DNA from: Oscillospiraceae bacterium
Lineage (GTDB): Bacteria > Bacillota > Clostridia > Oscillospirales > Oscillospiraceae
Direction: 5' to 3'
DNA: 50,961 nucleotides
NCBI GenBank assembly: GCA_017398625.1
Contig: JAFQFP010000001.1
Location: 1 to 50,961 of the forward strand
Below the pieces are notes generated by a model. It did not search any database. It was not told the DNA's origin and was given only the letters and a program-made list of their open reading frames with translations. Position 1 is the stretch's first letter; each line of letters opens with the position of its first letter. Below, in pieces: positions 5,298 to 13,643 of this stretch. The translations under genes and the position numbers were made by a program.

Positions 5298-7688
5298 TCA
5301 CAGTTCTTTCAGTTCCAGAATGGTCTGCAGTATCCTTTGGGCACAGCGCTGGATCTCGCCCAGCGTGATGCCCTCTTCCTTGCCGTAGGTTTTCAGAAGG
5401 GAGCTGTCCTTGGTGCTTCGCTCACCGAAGCGGCGGTTGCCGGGCATGAGCACATCCACGCCGGCGCGCACCCGGTAGGCATTGTCCCTCAGATTGGGGA
5501 ATTCCGGGCTGGGAGCATACTGCATCCACCAATCGGTGAGCACCGTGCCCTTGTAACCCCATTCCCCGCGGAGCACCGTCTGCACCAGCTCATAGTGGTA
5601 GTGTCCCCAGACGCCGTTGATCTTGTTGTAGCTGGTCATAAGGGTCTTGGGGCTGGATTCCTTGACGCAGATCTCAAAGCCCTTGAGGTAGATCTCCCGC
5701 AGCGCCCGCTGGCTGAGGGCGGAATCGTTTTTGTTGCGGTTGTATTCCTGATTGTTGCAGGCGAAGTGCTTGGGACAGGCGGCAACGCCGGCGCTTTGCA
5801 GACCCCGTACCGCCGCGGCGGCGACCTTGCCGGTGAGCAGGGGGTCCTCGGAGTAGTATTCAAAGTTCCGTCCGCACAGCACATTCCGGTGGATGTTCAT
5901 GCCCGGTGCCAGCAGCACATCGCTGCCCCGCTCTTTCATTTCCTTGCCCAGCTTCCGAAACAGCTTTTCCACCAGCGCCGTGTCGAAGGTGCAGGCAAGC
6001 AGCGTGCCGATGGGCAGCAGGGAGCAGGAATCGTACAGGCGGATGCCGGAGGGACCGTCGGTGGTGACCACCGGGGGGATGCCCTTTTCCCGGAGGGAGG
6101 CGGTTACACCGCCGAAGATGCCCGCGTTGCCCTTGGGCCCTAAGGGGTGATCCATGCGGCAGCCGCCCCGGGTGATGGCTTCCAGCTCCTCCATGGAAAG
6201 CTGCGCCAGAAAAGCCTCCATGGAAGCGCTGCCGCTTTGCACATCCTTCAGCTTTAGACCTCTGTCCCCGGTTTGGGGAATGGCAGGGGGCAGGGAGGAA
6301 AGGATGGCAGCTTTCAGATCGGCGGTACGCAGGAGAACCGCCTTGTATACCGGCTTGCCGTTTTCGTTTTCCACACGGTCAAAGGCGGTGACGGGAGCGG
6401 CGGCCTCCGTCAAACGGGAGAGGAGCTTCTGCTCACCCACTTCATAGGTATCGGTGAGCAGGGCGCTGCGCACATCGGTGCCGCAGTAGATCTCATAGCT
6501 GCCGGGGAGCAGAACATAGCAGTTGGGGCAGCCGGTGCAGCCGCTGTCGTCAAAGGAGCTAAGCTGCTCCAAAGAGAGGTTCAGCTCCAGAGTTTGGCTT
6601 TCGCCGGGGGCTAAAAGGCCGGTCTTGGCAAAGGCTGCCAGCTCCCGGGTGGGATTGCCCAAAGCGCCTTGGGGCTTCTCCACATAGACCATGGCGGTTT
6701 CCTTGCCGGGGTAGTTGCCGGTGTTGGTGACGGTGACGGCATAGCTCAGCGGTGCCGTCTTTTCCCAGCTCATGGAAAACCGGGTGTAGGACATGCCGTA
6801 GCCAAAGGGGTAGAGCACCCTGTCCTTGGCGAAGGTCTCGAACCAGCGGTAGCCCACATAGATATCCTCGGTATAGCAGTTGCGGTCCTTGCTGCCGAAG
6901 CCGGAAGCGCTGGGGTAATCCCCGTAGCGGCGTGCCACGGTGTCCGTCAGCCGCCCGGAGGGAGTCTGCTTGCCACAGAGCAGGTCTGCCGCGGCGTTGC
7001 CGCTTTCCATACCCCCCTGCCACAGGATCATCACAGCCCCCAGACGGGGCAGAAATTCCTCCAAAAAGGACAGATCCATCACAGAGCCGATATTCAGCAG
7101 CAAAACCGTATCGGAAAATGCCCCGGTGACGGCCCGCAGCAACTGCTTTTCCCTTTCGGTGAGGTAGTAGCTGCCCGGCTCCAGCACATTTTCCCGGTCT
7201 TCGCCGGAGGAGCGGCCGATGACCACCACCGCATAGTCGGAGTGCTGCCGTGCCTGCTGTGCCAGCATTTCGCTGACAGGCATCTCCGGGTGGCTTCTGG
7301 GCCAGCAGCCCCAAGCGCCGTGGTCGGCGGGATTCTGGCTGACCCATGTCTCATAGACCTGCGCCAGCGACTCGTTGACCCGCAGCGCTTCGCAGCTTCT
7401 CAGACCCTGCAGCAGATTGATCCGGTAGGGCGTATTCACATCGCCGCCGGAGCCGTAGCCGGTGCAGAAGTAATCCAGCTGCACTCTGCCGAACACCGAC
7501 ACAACGGCGTTTTCCGGCAGGGGAAGCACCCGGTTTTCCAGCAGCACCGCACCCTCCGCGGCACAGCGGCGCAGCAGCGGGGGCATACCGGGGGTGATGG
7601 TCTTGATAGGGTTGTGGTGACCTTGGTCTTGGGCAAGGGTATGTACCAGCCGGATGCCCAGCGCCTTGAGCTTCTCGGAAAAGGACAT
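5298..7688 (-). CDS. Glycoside hydrolase family 3, domain-permuted beta-glycosidase
   Basis: A 796-residue cytoplasmic enzyme (no signal peptide) likely to hydrolyse beta-glucosides or xylosides imported by the neighbouring symporter. The order of domains is reversed relative to classical GH3: an alpha/beta sandwich domain (roughly residues 30-250, with SGEDREN and the likely acid/base Glu163), a fibronectin-III-like domain (about 300-390), then the TIM barrel (about 480-796) with TTDGPSGIR, PGMNIHRNVLCGRNFEYYSE, CPKHFACNNQE and VLTDWW, whose Asp719 is the expected nucleophile. Start chosen at 7688 behind GAGGAGGAGA. First gene of a two-gene operon with its own promoter at 7720-7748. Confidence 0.92.
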   Translation of the reverse strand: MSFSEKLKALGIRLVHTLAQDQGHHNPIKTITPGMPPLLRRCAAEGAVLLENRVLPLPENAVVSVFGRVQLDYFCTGYGSGGDVNTPYRINLLQGLRSCEALRVNESLAQVYETWVSQNPADHGAWGCWPRSHPEMPVSEMLAQQARQHSDYAVVVIGRSSGEDRENVLEPGSYYLTEREKQLLRAVTGAFSDTVLLLNIGSVMDLSFLEEFLPRLGAVMILWQGGMESGNAAADLLCGKQTPSGRLTDTVARRYGDYPSASGFGSKDRNCYTEDIYVGYRWFETFAKDRVLYPFGYGMSYTRFSMSWEKTAPLSYAVTVTNTGNYPGKETAMVYVEKPQGALGNPTRELAAFAKTGLLAPGESQTLELNLSLEQLSSFDDSGCTGCPNCYVLLPGSYEIYCGTDVRSALLTDTYEVGEQKLLSRLTEAAAPVTAFDRVENENGKPVYKAVLLRTADLKAAILSSLPPAIPQTGDRGLKLKDVQSGSASMEAFLAQLSMEELEAITRGGCRMDHPLGPKGNAGIFGGVTASLREKGIPPVVTTDGPSGIRLYDSCSLLPIGTLLACTFDTALVEKLFRKLGKEMKERGSDVLLAPGMNIHRNVLCGRNFEYYSEDPLLTGKVAAAAVRGLQSAGVAACPKHFACNNQEYNRNKNDSALSQRALREIYLKGFEICVKESSPKTLMTSYNKINGVWGHYHYELVQTVLRGEWGYKGTVLTDWWMQYAPSPEFPNLRDNAYRVRAGVDVLMPGNRRFGERSTKDSSLLKTYGKEEGITLGEIQRCAQRILQTILELKEL

Positions 7689-7719
7689 GGCATCTCCTCC
7701 TCATATTACATCTGCTTTT

Positions 7720-7748
7720 ATCCTACCATCGGGGCGGTTGGAAGTCAA
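7720..7748 (-). promoter_or_regulatory. Predicted promoter of the glycoside hydrolase operon
   Basis: Minus strand: -35 TTGACT, 17-base spacer, -10 TAGGAT, about 32 bases before the ATG. No obvious operator palindrome overlaps it. Confidence 0.65.
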
Positions 7749-7822
7749 CGAAAAAGAGCGCAATGTTGCTCCGTGGGAGCTGCGGGGAACAGGGGGGCAG
7801 TGGGCTTCGACTTCTACGGGGA

Positions 7823-7967
7823 GATGTACCGAACAGTATCCCCCCGCCCCAGTGTGCGCACTGGGGCAGCGCTCTGCGGAGCGCCCCGGTCGCGGCTCTG
7901 ACAGTCCACCGGACTGTCATTCACTACCGCGACTGCGCTTCGCTTACCCTTTAGGCAAGGGGGGCTT
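7823..7967 (+). repeat. 145-bp intergenic repeat, copy A
   Basis: Identical to 13644-13788 except for one base (GAACAG here, GAAGAG there), in the same orientation. It contains the hairpins CCCCAGTG/CACTGGGG, CGCTCTGC/GCGGAGCG and GACAGTCC/GGACTGTC. It lies between the divergent promoters of the glycoside hydrolase and exporter genes; no coding potential is seen. Confidence 0.9.
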
Positions 7968-7974
7968 GGGGGAG

Positions 7975-8160
7975 ATGGAGGCAGTGGCGGGCGGTCAATG
8001 ACCGCCCCTACGGGTTCTATTGGGGGATGTACCGAAGAGAATCCCCCCGCCCCAGTGTGCGCACTGGGGCACCCCCCTTTAGGCAAGGGGGGCTTGGGTG
8101 TGGTGTGGGCAAGGGGGGCTTGGGTGCGGTGTAGGGGCTTTGGTGGGTAAAATTGCAGAT
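7975..8160 (+). repeat. Mosaic of intergenic repeats with two 26-bp tandem units
   Basis: Contains GGGCGGTCAATGACCGCCCC (the GC-rich palindrome also found inside the four ~216-bp elements), then a shortened version of the 145-bp repeat (from about 8027, GATGTACCGAAGAG then CCCCAGTG/CACTGGGG), then two tandem 26-base units at 8082-8107 and 8108-8133 starting GGCAAGGGGGGCTTGGGTG. No gene. Confidence 0.75.
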
Positions 8161-8165
8161 TATGC

Positions 8166-8194
8166 TTGACGGGGGGCGGCGGATGTGGTACTGT
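8166..8194 (+). promoter_or_regulatory. Predicted promoter of the exporter-nitroreductase-MFS operon
   Basis: -35 TTGACG, 17-base spacer, -10 TACTGT, 29 bases before the ATG at 8223. Confidence 0.55.
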
Positions 8195-8222
8195 GTTGAG
8201 AATCGACAGGAGGAAAAATCCT

Positions 8223-9131
8223 ATGAAAATTCCTAAAATACGGCTGCGTGTCGGTTGGCGAACCCTAAAGACCGCCGCGGCGGTGATCCTTTCCATGATC
8301 ATCGTGAATTTCTTCGGCACTACCGATTCCAAGCTGATCTTTGCCATGCTGGGGGCTATGGCGGCGGTCCAGCCCACCTTTACCGAGTCGCTGGAATCCT
8401 GCATGACCCAGATCGTGGGAGTGCTGTTCGGCGCGGCAATGGGCTTGCTGCTGCTGTTTCTGCGGCTGCCGCCGCTGGCCGCCATCGGTGTGGGCATCGT
8501 GCTGATCATTACCTTATATAACAGCTTCGGCATCCGCTATTCGCCGTCCCTGCCCTGCTTTATTCTGGTGATGCTGTGTACCTCTCAAGATGTCAGCCCC
8601 ATGGAGTACGCGCTGGGCAGGATCTGGGACACCGCCATCGGTCTGGCGGTGGGCATGGTGATCAACACCTTGGTGTTTCCCTACGACAACAGCCGCCAGA
8701 TCCGGGATACCGTGGCCAGCTTGGACACAGAGGTCATCGCCTTTTTGGAGGATATGTTCGACGGCGACCAGATCCTGCCGGACTCTCAGGTGATGGCGCG
8801 GAAGATCGATGCCATGGCAAGCCAGATGAAGACCTTTTCCAATCAGCGGCTGCTGCTGCACCTGCGGCGGCAGAAGCGGGAGCTGGAGACCTTTGAGGCT
8901 TGCCGCAAAAAGGGGCGTGAGCTGATGGCACGGATGGAGGTGCTCTCCCACATGGAGCGCCCCGGCAGACTCACCGAGGAAAACCGCCGCCGTCTGGAGA
9001 CGGCAGGGGCTCACATTCGGGATCAGCGGAAGCTGGAGGGAGTTACCGAGCGGGATGTGGTGACCAATTATCATGTGCAGCAGATCCTGCGATTGCGCCG
9101 GGAGCTGCTGGATAGCTTGAAGAAGCAGTAG
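8223..9131 (+). CDS. Aromatic acid exporter (ArAE/FUSC-like) family membrane protein
   Basis: A 302-residue protein with about five N-terminal membrane segments (roughly residues 15-155) followed by a ~145-residue cytoplasmic helical tail rich in Arg and Glu. This is the architecture of the bacterial aromatic-acid-exporter-like proteins (DUF939/ArAE_1 type). The TDSKLIFAMLGAMAAVQPTFTESLE block after the first segment is characteristic. The start at 8223 has AGGAGGAAAAA upstream; earlier in-frame codons overlap the promoter. It lies 9 bases before a nitroreductase gene, so export or detoxification of an aromatic compound is plausible (inference). The substrate is unknown. Confidence 0.82.
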   Translation: MKIPKIRLRVGWRTLKTAAAVILSMIIVNFFGTTDSKLIFAMLGAMAAVQPTFTESLESCMTQIVGVLFGAAMGLLLLFLRLPPLAAIGVGIVLIITLYNSFGIRYSPSLPCFILVMLCTSQDVSPMEYALGRIWDTAIGLAVGMVINTLVFPYDNSRQIRDTVASLDTEVIAFLEDMFDGDQILPDSQVMARKIDAMASQMKTFSNQRLLLHLRRQKRELETFEACRKKGRELMARMEVLSHMERPGRLTEENRRRLETAGAHIRDQRKLEGVTERDVVTNYHVQQILRLRRELLDSLKKQ

Positions 9132-9140
9132 GAGGGAACT

Positions 9141-9860
9141 ATGCAGTTACAGGAAATGATCGAAAAGCGCCGGTCTGTCCGGTCCTACAGCGATACGCCG
9201 GCAGAGCCGGAGATCTTGGAGGAGGTCTGCGGCTTTTTGGAGCAGGCAAAGCCCTTGTATCCCGGCATCCAGACCTATATGGAGATCGTGGACAAGGAAC
9301 AGGTGCGGTTTTTCATGCCGTGGAAAGCGCCCCAGCTTCTGGCGATCTATTCGGAGAATAAGCCCGGCTATCTGGAAAACGCCGGCTTTTTGGGGCAGCA
9401 GCTTGACCTGTTTTTGCAGAGTCTGGGTCTGGGCACCTGCTGGCTGGGCCTTGCCAAGCTCCGGGAAAAGACCTGTCCGGAGGGCATGGAATTTGTGATA
9501 TTGCTGGCATTCGGCTATCCCAAGGGGGAAGTGCCCCTGCGCAGCAAGGAGCAGTTCCGCCGGAAGAAGCTGTCCCAGATCGCCTCTGAGGCAGATCCCC
9601 GGCTGGAGCCTGCCCGTCTGGCGCCCTCCAGCACCAACAGCCAGCCGTGGTACTTCCTGCGGGAGCAGGAGGTGTTCCACGCCTATTGCAGCACCAAGGG
9701 TCTGCTGCGGCACAAGGGGCTGGGCGACATGAACCGCATCGACATGGGCATCGCCTTGGCGCAGCTTTATGCCGCCAATATGGGCACCTTCCGGTTCTTC
9801 CGGGAGGAATACCCGGAGAAGAAAGACGGCTGGGAATACATCGGCAGCTTCCGGCTGTGA
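9141..9860 (+). CDS. Nitroreductase-family FMN oxidoreductase
   Basis: A 239-residue cytosolic flavoprotein of the nitroreductase superfamily. The N-terminal EKRRSVRSYSDTPAEPEILE is the classic FMN phosphate-binding start, GFLGQQLDLFLQSLGLGTCW is the dimer/FMN helix, and LAPSSTNSQPWYF matches the usual APS..NxQPW motif. That last motif normally lies near the N-terminus but is here near residues 155-167, so the protein is of the rearranged Nfn-like type seen in Clostridia. The natural substrate cannot be predicted. Second gene of the exporter operon, with GGAGGG before the ATG and 22 bases to the next gene. Confidence 0.8.
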   Translation: MQLQEMIEKRRSVRSYSDTPAEPEILEEVCGFLEQAKPLYPGIQTYMEIVDKEQVRFFMPWKAPQLLAIYSENKPGYLENAGFLGQQLDLFLQSLGLGTCWLGLAKLREKTCPEGMEFVILLAFGYPKGEVPLRSKEQFRRKKLSQIASEADPRLEPARLAPSSTNSQPWYFLREQEVFHAYCSTKGLLRHKGLGDMNRIDMGIALAQLYAANMGTFRFFREEYPEKKDGWEYIGSFRL

Positions 9861-9882
9861 GCAGAAAGAGAGAAAAGAGACT

Positions 9883-11061
9883 ATGGACACGATCCGTCAG
9901 ACGCGGCGGCAAAACCGGCTCATTGCCGCCACACTGTTTGTTTTCGGCGTAAGCGGCGCCACCTCCATGCTGATGGGCAATCTGATGCCCTTCCTGCGGG
10001 AGCGCTACGACATCAGCTATGCCCACGCAGGTCTGCTGCTGTCGCTGCCCTCATGGGGCAATCTGGCATCCATCTTCATCACCGGCTACCTGCCCACCTA
10101 TATCGGGCGGCGGAAAACGGTGCTGATGACCTCTGTCTGGATGTCGGTGGCATTTGCCATCGTTGCCTTTGGGATCGGCGGAAGTATGCTGCTGCCGCTG
10201 GCTTGCCTGCTGATCGGTATCGCCCGCGGCGGCAACACCAATTTCTCCAACACCATGATGTCCACCCTGCCGGGGAAAAAGGCGGCGGTGGGCTACAATC
10301 TGCTCCACGGCGCTTTCGCGGTGGGTGCGGTGCTGGCACCGGTGGTGCTCATCGCCTGCACCGCAAAGAATAACGATGGCTGGCAGGCTATGAGTATCGG
10401 CGTGGTGGTGCTGTGTCTGGTGCAGCTTTTGGTCTACGCCAAAATGAACCTGCCGGAGGAGAAGATCACCAAGAGCATCAAGACCGTGGACCGCAGCTTT
10501 CTGAAAAACCGGAGCTTCTGGCTGGGCGGGGCGATCCTGTTCTTCTACATCTCTGCGGAGTATGCCATCGTCAACTGGCTGGTGACCTACTTCAAGGATA
10601 CCGGCATTTTGTCGGCGCAGGTGTCGCAGCTGATGACCAGCCTGCTGTGGGTGGTCATCTTCATCGGGCGGATGATCGGTGCGGCGCTGGTGGGCAGAGT
10701 TTCCCGGAGGATCCTTCTGGTGGTGGACGGTGTGGGCTTGCTGGCATTTTTCCTGCTGGTGTTCTTCAGCCGCAGCCAGCTTCCCATTTTTATCGGGATC
10801 ATGGGCGTTGGCTTGTTTATGGCGACCATTTATACCTCCGCGCTGGCATTGGGCACGGAAAGCATCAAGGGCAACGACCTTGGCGTCAGCATTATGATCT
10901 TCACCGGATCGGTAGGCGGTGTCATCACTCCGGCGGTGGTGGGGCTTGTGGCGGAGCACGCAGGGATCCAAGCGGGCATGGGCGTTGTGGTGGCGGTGAC
11001 GGCACTGCTGCTGATCACCATCGTCATCAGCGTCTGCGGCAGAAAAAACAACGAAGAATAA
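9883..11061 (+). CDS. MFS transporter (fucose-permease/FHS-like)
   Basis: A 392-residue, twelve-segment major facilitator. The N-terminal half has GNLMPFLRERYDISYAHAGL and the segment 2-3 loop YLPTYIGRRKTVL (a variant of the MFS GxLaDrxGRR motif). GIARGGNTNFSNTMMSTLPG followed by YNLLHGAFAVGAVLAP resembles the FHS/sugar-permease subgroup. Start at 9883 (weak AAGAGA upstream); a longer in-frame start overlaps the nitroreductase gene and is rejected. Last gene of the three-gene operon. The substrate is unknown: linkage to the exporter-like protein suggests efflux, while FHS relatives import sugars. Confidence 0.82.
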   Translation: MDTIRQTRRQNRLIAATLFVFGVSGATSMLMGNLMPFLRERYDISYAHAGLLLSLPSWGNLASIFITGYLPTYIGRRKTVLMTSVWMSVAFAIVAFGIGGSMLLPLACLLIGIARGGNTNFSNTMMSTLPGKKAAVGYNLLHGAFAVGAVLAPVVLIACTAKNNDGWQAMSIGVVVLCLVQLLVYAKMNLPEEKITKSIKTVDRSFLKNRSFWLGGAILFFYISAEYAIVNWLVTYFKDTGILSAQVSQLMTSLLWVVIFIGRMIGAALVGRVSRRILLVVDGVGLLAFFLLVFFSRSQLPIFIGIMGVGLFMATIYTSALALGTESIKGNDLGVSIMIFTGSVGGVITPAVVGLVAEHAGIQAGMGVVVAVTALLLITIVISVCGRKNNEE

Positions 11062-11065
11062 ATGA

Positions 11066-11093
11066 GCACCCCAGACCGAATGGTCTGGGGTGC
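11066..11093 (+). terminator. Terminator hairpin, left copy (now without U-tract)
   Basis: GCACCCCAGACC/GGTCTGGGGTGC stem with loop GAAT, five bases after the MFS stop. It has lost its T-rich tail because a ~216-bp element begins at 11098. A near-identical hairpin with T-tail lies on the other side of the element at 11315-11342. Confidence 0.8.
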
Positions 11094-11097
11094 GCTG

Positions 11098-11313
11098 CAG
11101 TCTGTCAAAAAACCGGAAATCTACCAATTCTCTTGTAGGGGCGGTCATTGACCGCCCGAAAAATCAAGTATTATTCCGATTCAAGAGCATATAAATTTAT
11201 CAAAATGCTGGGGAAATTGAAACTTTTCTTATTGTTTTTAACGGGCGATCAATGATCGCCCCTACGAATTTGATTGAAACATTGATGAAAAATAATACTT
11301 TTTTGACACTCTC
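11098..11313 (+). mobile_element. ~216-bp terminator-associated MITE-like element, copy 1
   Basis: Starts CAGTCTGTCAAAAAACC and ends TTTTTTGACACTCTC, giving imperfect terminal inverted repeats (TGTCAAAAAA core). Inside are two GC-rich palindromes, GGGCGGTCATTGACCGCCC and GGGCGATCAATGATCGCCC, facing each other, separated by an AT-rich middle. No coding capacity. Flanked by near-identical 28-base hairpins (one mismatch), suggesting an older insertion than copies 2 and 4. Other copies: 19413-19628, 21426-21640, 28497-28714. Confidence 0.8.
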
Positions 11314-11314
11314 A

Positions 11315-11342
11315 GCACCCCAGACTGAATGGTCTGGGGTGC
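11315..11342 (+). terminator. Terminator hairpin, right copy
   Basis: Same stem as 11066-11093 with one base changed (AGACTGAATGG), followed by TGCTTTTATT. It retains the T-tail and probably still ends transcripts of the MFS operon after read-through of the element. Confidence 0.75.
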
Positions 11343-11347
11343 TGCTT

Positions 11348-12157
11348 TTATTGGGGAAGGAAGCCTTCAAAGATGGGGATATAGCCCTCTTTTTCGGCGG
11401 TTTCCAGCTCCTGCTGGCTTTTTACCGTCCATGTGACCCCCTGAACCCGCCAGAGCCTCCGGCACAGGGCGTTGCTGAACAGCTTCCGGTCGCAATAGCG
11501 GAACGCCACGAAGTCCGGCAGTGCCAGAAAGTTGGTCATCAAAAGGGTCATCAGCAGACGGATGGGGTAGGGCATGGAGCCCTTGCTTTTGAAGAAATTC
11601 TCGCTGAGCTGACCCCGGAGCAGCTCCGGGCGGTGCTTTTTCAGCCAGAAAACACATCTGGGATCAAAGGATTCCAGACAGTAGGCTCCGTCATACCCGT
11701 CCAGCAGGGCGCAGGCAGCTTGGCACAGGGCATCGGCGTTGCCGCCCATGGGCTTCAGCTCCACGATCAGCGGCGCTTTGCCCCGGTACAGGTCAAGGAC
11801 TTGGGAGAACAGGGGGATCTGCTCCGAGGTGCCTTCCAGACGGTAATAGGAAAGCTCAGCCGAGGTGAGCGACTCGATCTGCACATCCACTCCGGCAGTG
11901 CGCTTGAGGGAAGCGTCATGGATCACCGCCAGAGCGCCGTCTGCCATCAGATGCACATCCAGCTCGATGCCGAAGCCTGCGTCCAAGGCGGCACGGAAGG
12001 CAGCCATGCTGTTTTCCGGGATGCCCTTGCCGAAAAGCCCCCGGTGGGCATAGCGCCAATTCCGCAAGGCTTGCAGACCGGGATGTCCCCTGCGGCAGCG
12101 CAGGGAAAGGGCATACAGCACCGCCAGACAGAAAAGTACGGTCAGAAGAATTGCCAT
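11348..12157 (-). CDS. Glycerophosphodiester phosphodiesterase family protein
   Basis: A 269-residue enzyme predicted to cleave glycerophosphodiesters to sn-glycerol-3-phosphate and an alcohol. An N-terminal hydrophobic segment (about residues 3-18) probably anchors it in the membrane. The GDPD TIM-barrel signatures follow: YAHRGLFGKGIPENS (catalytic His near residue 37), GFGIELDVHLMADG (metal-binding Glu/Asp) and VIHDASLKRTAG (second catalytic His), then LIVELKP. Starts three bases after the stop of the transporter at 12161-13534, so the two form one transcript. The neighbouring ABC importer might supply glycerol phosphates, but its specificity is open. Confidence 0.9.
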   Translation of the reverse strand: MAILLTVLFCLAVLYALSLRCRRGHPGLQALRNWRYAHRGLFGKGIPENSMAAFRAALDAGFGIELDVHLMADGALAVIHDASLKRTAGVDVQIESLTSAELSYYRLEGTSEQIPLFSQVLDLYRGKAPLIVELKPMGGNADALCQAACALLDGYDGAYCLESFDPRCVFWLKKHRPELLRGQLSENFFKSKGSMPYPIRLLMTLLMTNFLALPDFVAFRYCDRKLFSNALCRRLWRVQGVTWTVKSQQELETAEKEGYIPIFEGFLPQ

Positions 12158-12160
12158 GGC

Positions 12161-13534
12161 TTAGTCTTCCACATCAAAGGCTTCCAGACCCTTCTTGGCT
12201 TCCACCTTGTTGTCACCGTGCTTGACCTGCAGCATGGTCACGAAGGAAGCGGCAACGAACAGCGCCGCATAGGGGAACAGAGTCCAGTAGCCCACATTCC
12301 GCAGCAGAGTGCCTGCCAGAATGGGGGTCACCACCTGCGCCGCCATGGAGAAGGTGTAGTAGTAGCCGGTGAACTTGCCCACCTCGCTGCCCGTGCACAT
12401 CTCCACCACCATGGGCAGGGAGTTGACATTGATGGCAGCCCATGCCAGACCCACCAGAGCGAAGAGGATGTACATGGGAACGGTGATGCTCTTGGCGTTG
12501 ATGGTGGTGACAAAGCCCAGCAGGAAGCAGCTTGCCAGCAGGATCACGCCGCCCATGATGGTCTTTTTTCTGCCGATCTTGGAGGCAAGCGCGCCGATGG
12601 GGATGTAAGAGACGATGGCACCGCCGTTGGCTACCAGCAGGCAGGTGGACGCGCCGCCCAGACCCTCGCCCATGACACGGCTGATGTAGGTGGTGAACCA
12701 AGTGGTCACGCCGTTGTAGCCGATGAACCACAGGGAAATGGAGATCAGCACGAAGATCAGGCTGCGCTTGACCTCCTTGGGAAGCTGCTCCGTGCCCTCG
12801 GCGGTGACCTGCGCCAGATTTTCTTCGGGGTGCGCCTGCTCGTAGGCCTTGTTTTCCGCGGAGAGTTTAGGCTCTTTCACGGTGAGGAACAGAACCGCCA
12901 CTGCCGCTGCCATAATGGCAGACACCACGGCAAACAGCACGCCGTAGTCCACCACAGCCACGGTAGCGCCCTCCGCGTCTACGAAGGAGCCAAGAGTAAA
13001 GAATTTTTCGATGTTGCCGTCGGAGTACAGCACCGCGGCAATGCCCAGATAGATCAGACTGCCCAGCGCGCCCATCAGGTTGATGATGGCGTTGCCCTTG
13101 CTGCGCAGGGGCTTGGGGGTAACATCGGGCATCAGCGCAACAGCGGGGGAGCGGTAGGTGCCCATGGAGATCAGCAGCATTCCCAGAACCACCACAAAGC
13201 CGATGAGCAGGGCGTTGGAGGGGGAGGAATAATAACCGCCCGCAAGGTGGGGCAGAATGTTCATCAGACCCACGGCAAGAATGGTGCCGCCCAGAATGAA
13301 GGGCATACGGCGGCCGATCTTGGTGTTGATCCGGTCGCTGAGTCCGCCGAACAGGGGCAGCAGGAACAGGGCAAGAACATTGTCGGCAGCCATGATGGCA
13401 CCGGACAGCGTCTCGTTGAGCCGGAAGGTGTTGGACAGGATCAGGGGCACCACATTGTCATACATCTGCCAGAAGGCGCAGATGGAGAAGAATGCGAAAC
13501 CCACCAGAACGGTGCGCTTGGTGTTGAGCTTCAT
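12161..13534 (-). CDS. MFS transporter, SLC45/GPH-like sugar transporter
   Basis: A 457-residue, twelve-segment transporter. Diagnostic parts are the N-terminal WQMYDNVVPLILSNTF, the loop GGLSDRINTKIGRRMPFILGG (MFS motif A with the RRMP variant of SLC45/GPH relatives), RSPAVALMPDVTPKPLRSKG, and a second-half repeat ALASKIGRKKTIMGG. A soluble loop near residues 215-255 is acidic. It probably imports a sugar or glycoside by cation coupling. First gene of a two-gene operon with the phosphodiesterase. The start follows TAGGGAGGT, and a promoter lies at 13569-13597. Confidence 0.8.
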   Translation of the reverse strand: MKLNTKRTVLVGFAFFSICAFWQMYDNVVPLILSNTFRLNETLSGAIMAADNVLALFLLPLFGGLSDRINTKIGRRMPFILGGTILAVGLMNILPHLAGGYYSSPSNALLIGFVVVLGMLLISMGTYRSPAVALMPDVTPKPLRSKGNAIINLMGALGSLIYLGIAAVLYSDGNIEKFFTLGSFVDAEGATVAVVDYGVLFAVVSAIMAAAVAVLFLTVKEPKLSAENKAYEQAHPEENLAQVTAEGTEQLPKEVKRSLIFVLISISLWFIGYNGVTTWFTTYISRVMGEGLGGASTCLLVANGGAIVSYIPIGALASKIGRKKTIMGGVILLASCFLLGFVTTINAKSITVPMYILFALVGLAWAAINVNSLPMVVEMCTGSEVGKFTGYYYTFSMAAQVVTPILAGTLLRNVGYWTLFPYAALFVAASFVTMLQVKHGDNKVEAKKGLEAFDVED

Positions 13535-13568
13535 GGGGATACCTCCCTATATGTATTGGTATGGGCTT

Positions 13569-13597
13569 ATTGTACAGGCAAATGGGAGAGTTGTCCA
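13569..13597 (-). promoter_or_regulatory. Predicted promoter of the transporter-phosphodiesterase operon
   Basis: Minus strand: -35 TGGACA, 17-base spacer, -10 TACAAT, about 35 bases before the ATG at 13534. Confidence 0.65.
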
Positions 13598-13643
13598 GTT
13601 TTTTATTTCGGTAAGGGCGGATGAGACTGTCTGCCCGATGGGG

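Noticed and set aside
11252-13624. Long plus-strand frame opposite the phosphodiesterase and transporter
   Set aside because: Runs through the ~216-bp element and against two clearly recognised minus-strand genes; translation is low-complexity His/Gln/Gly-rich.
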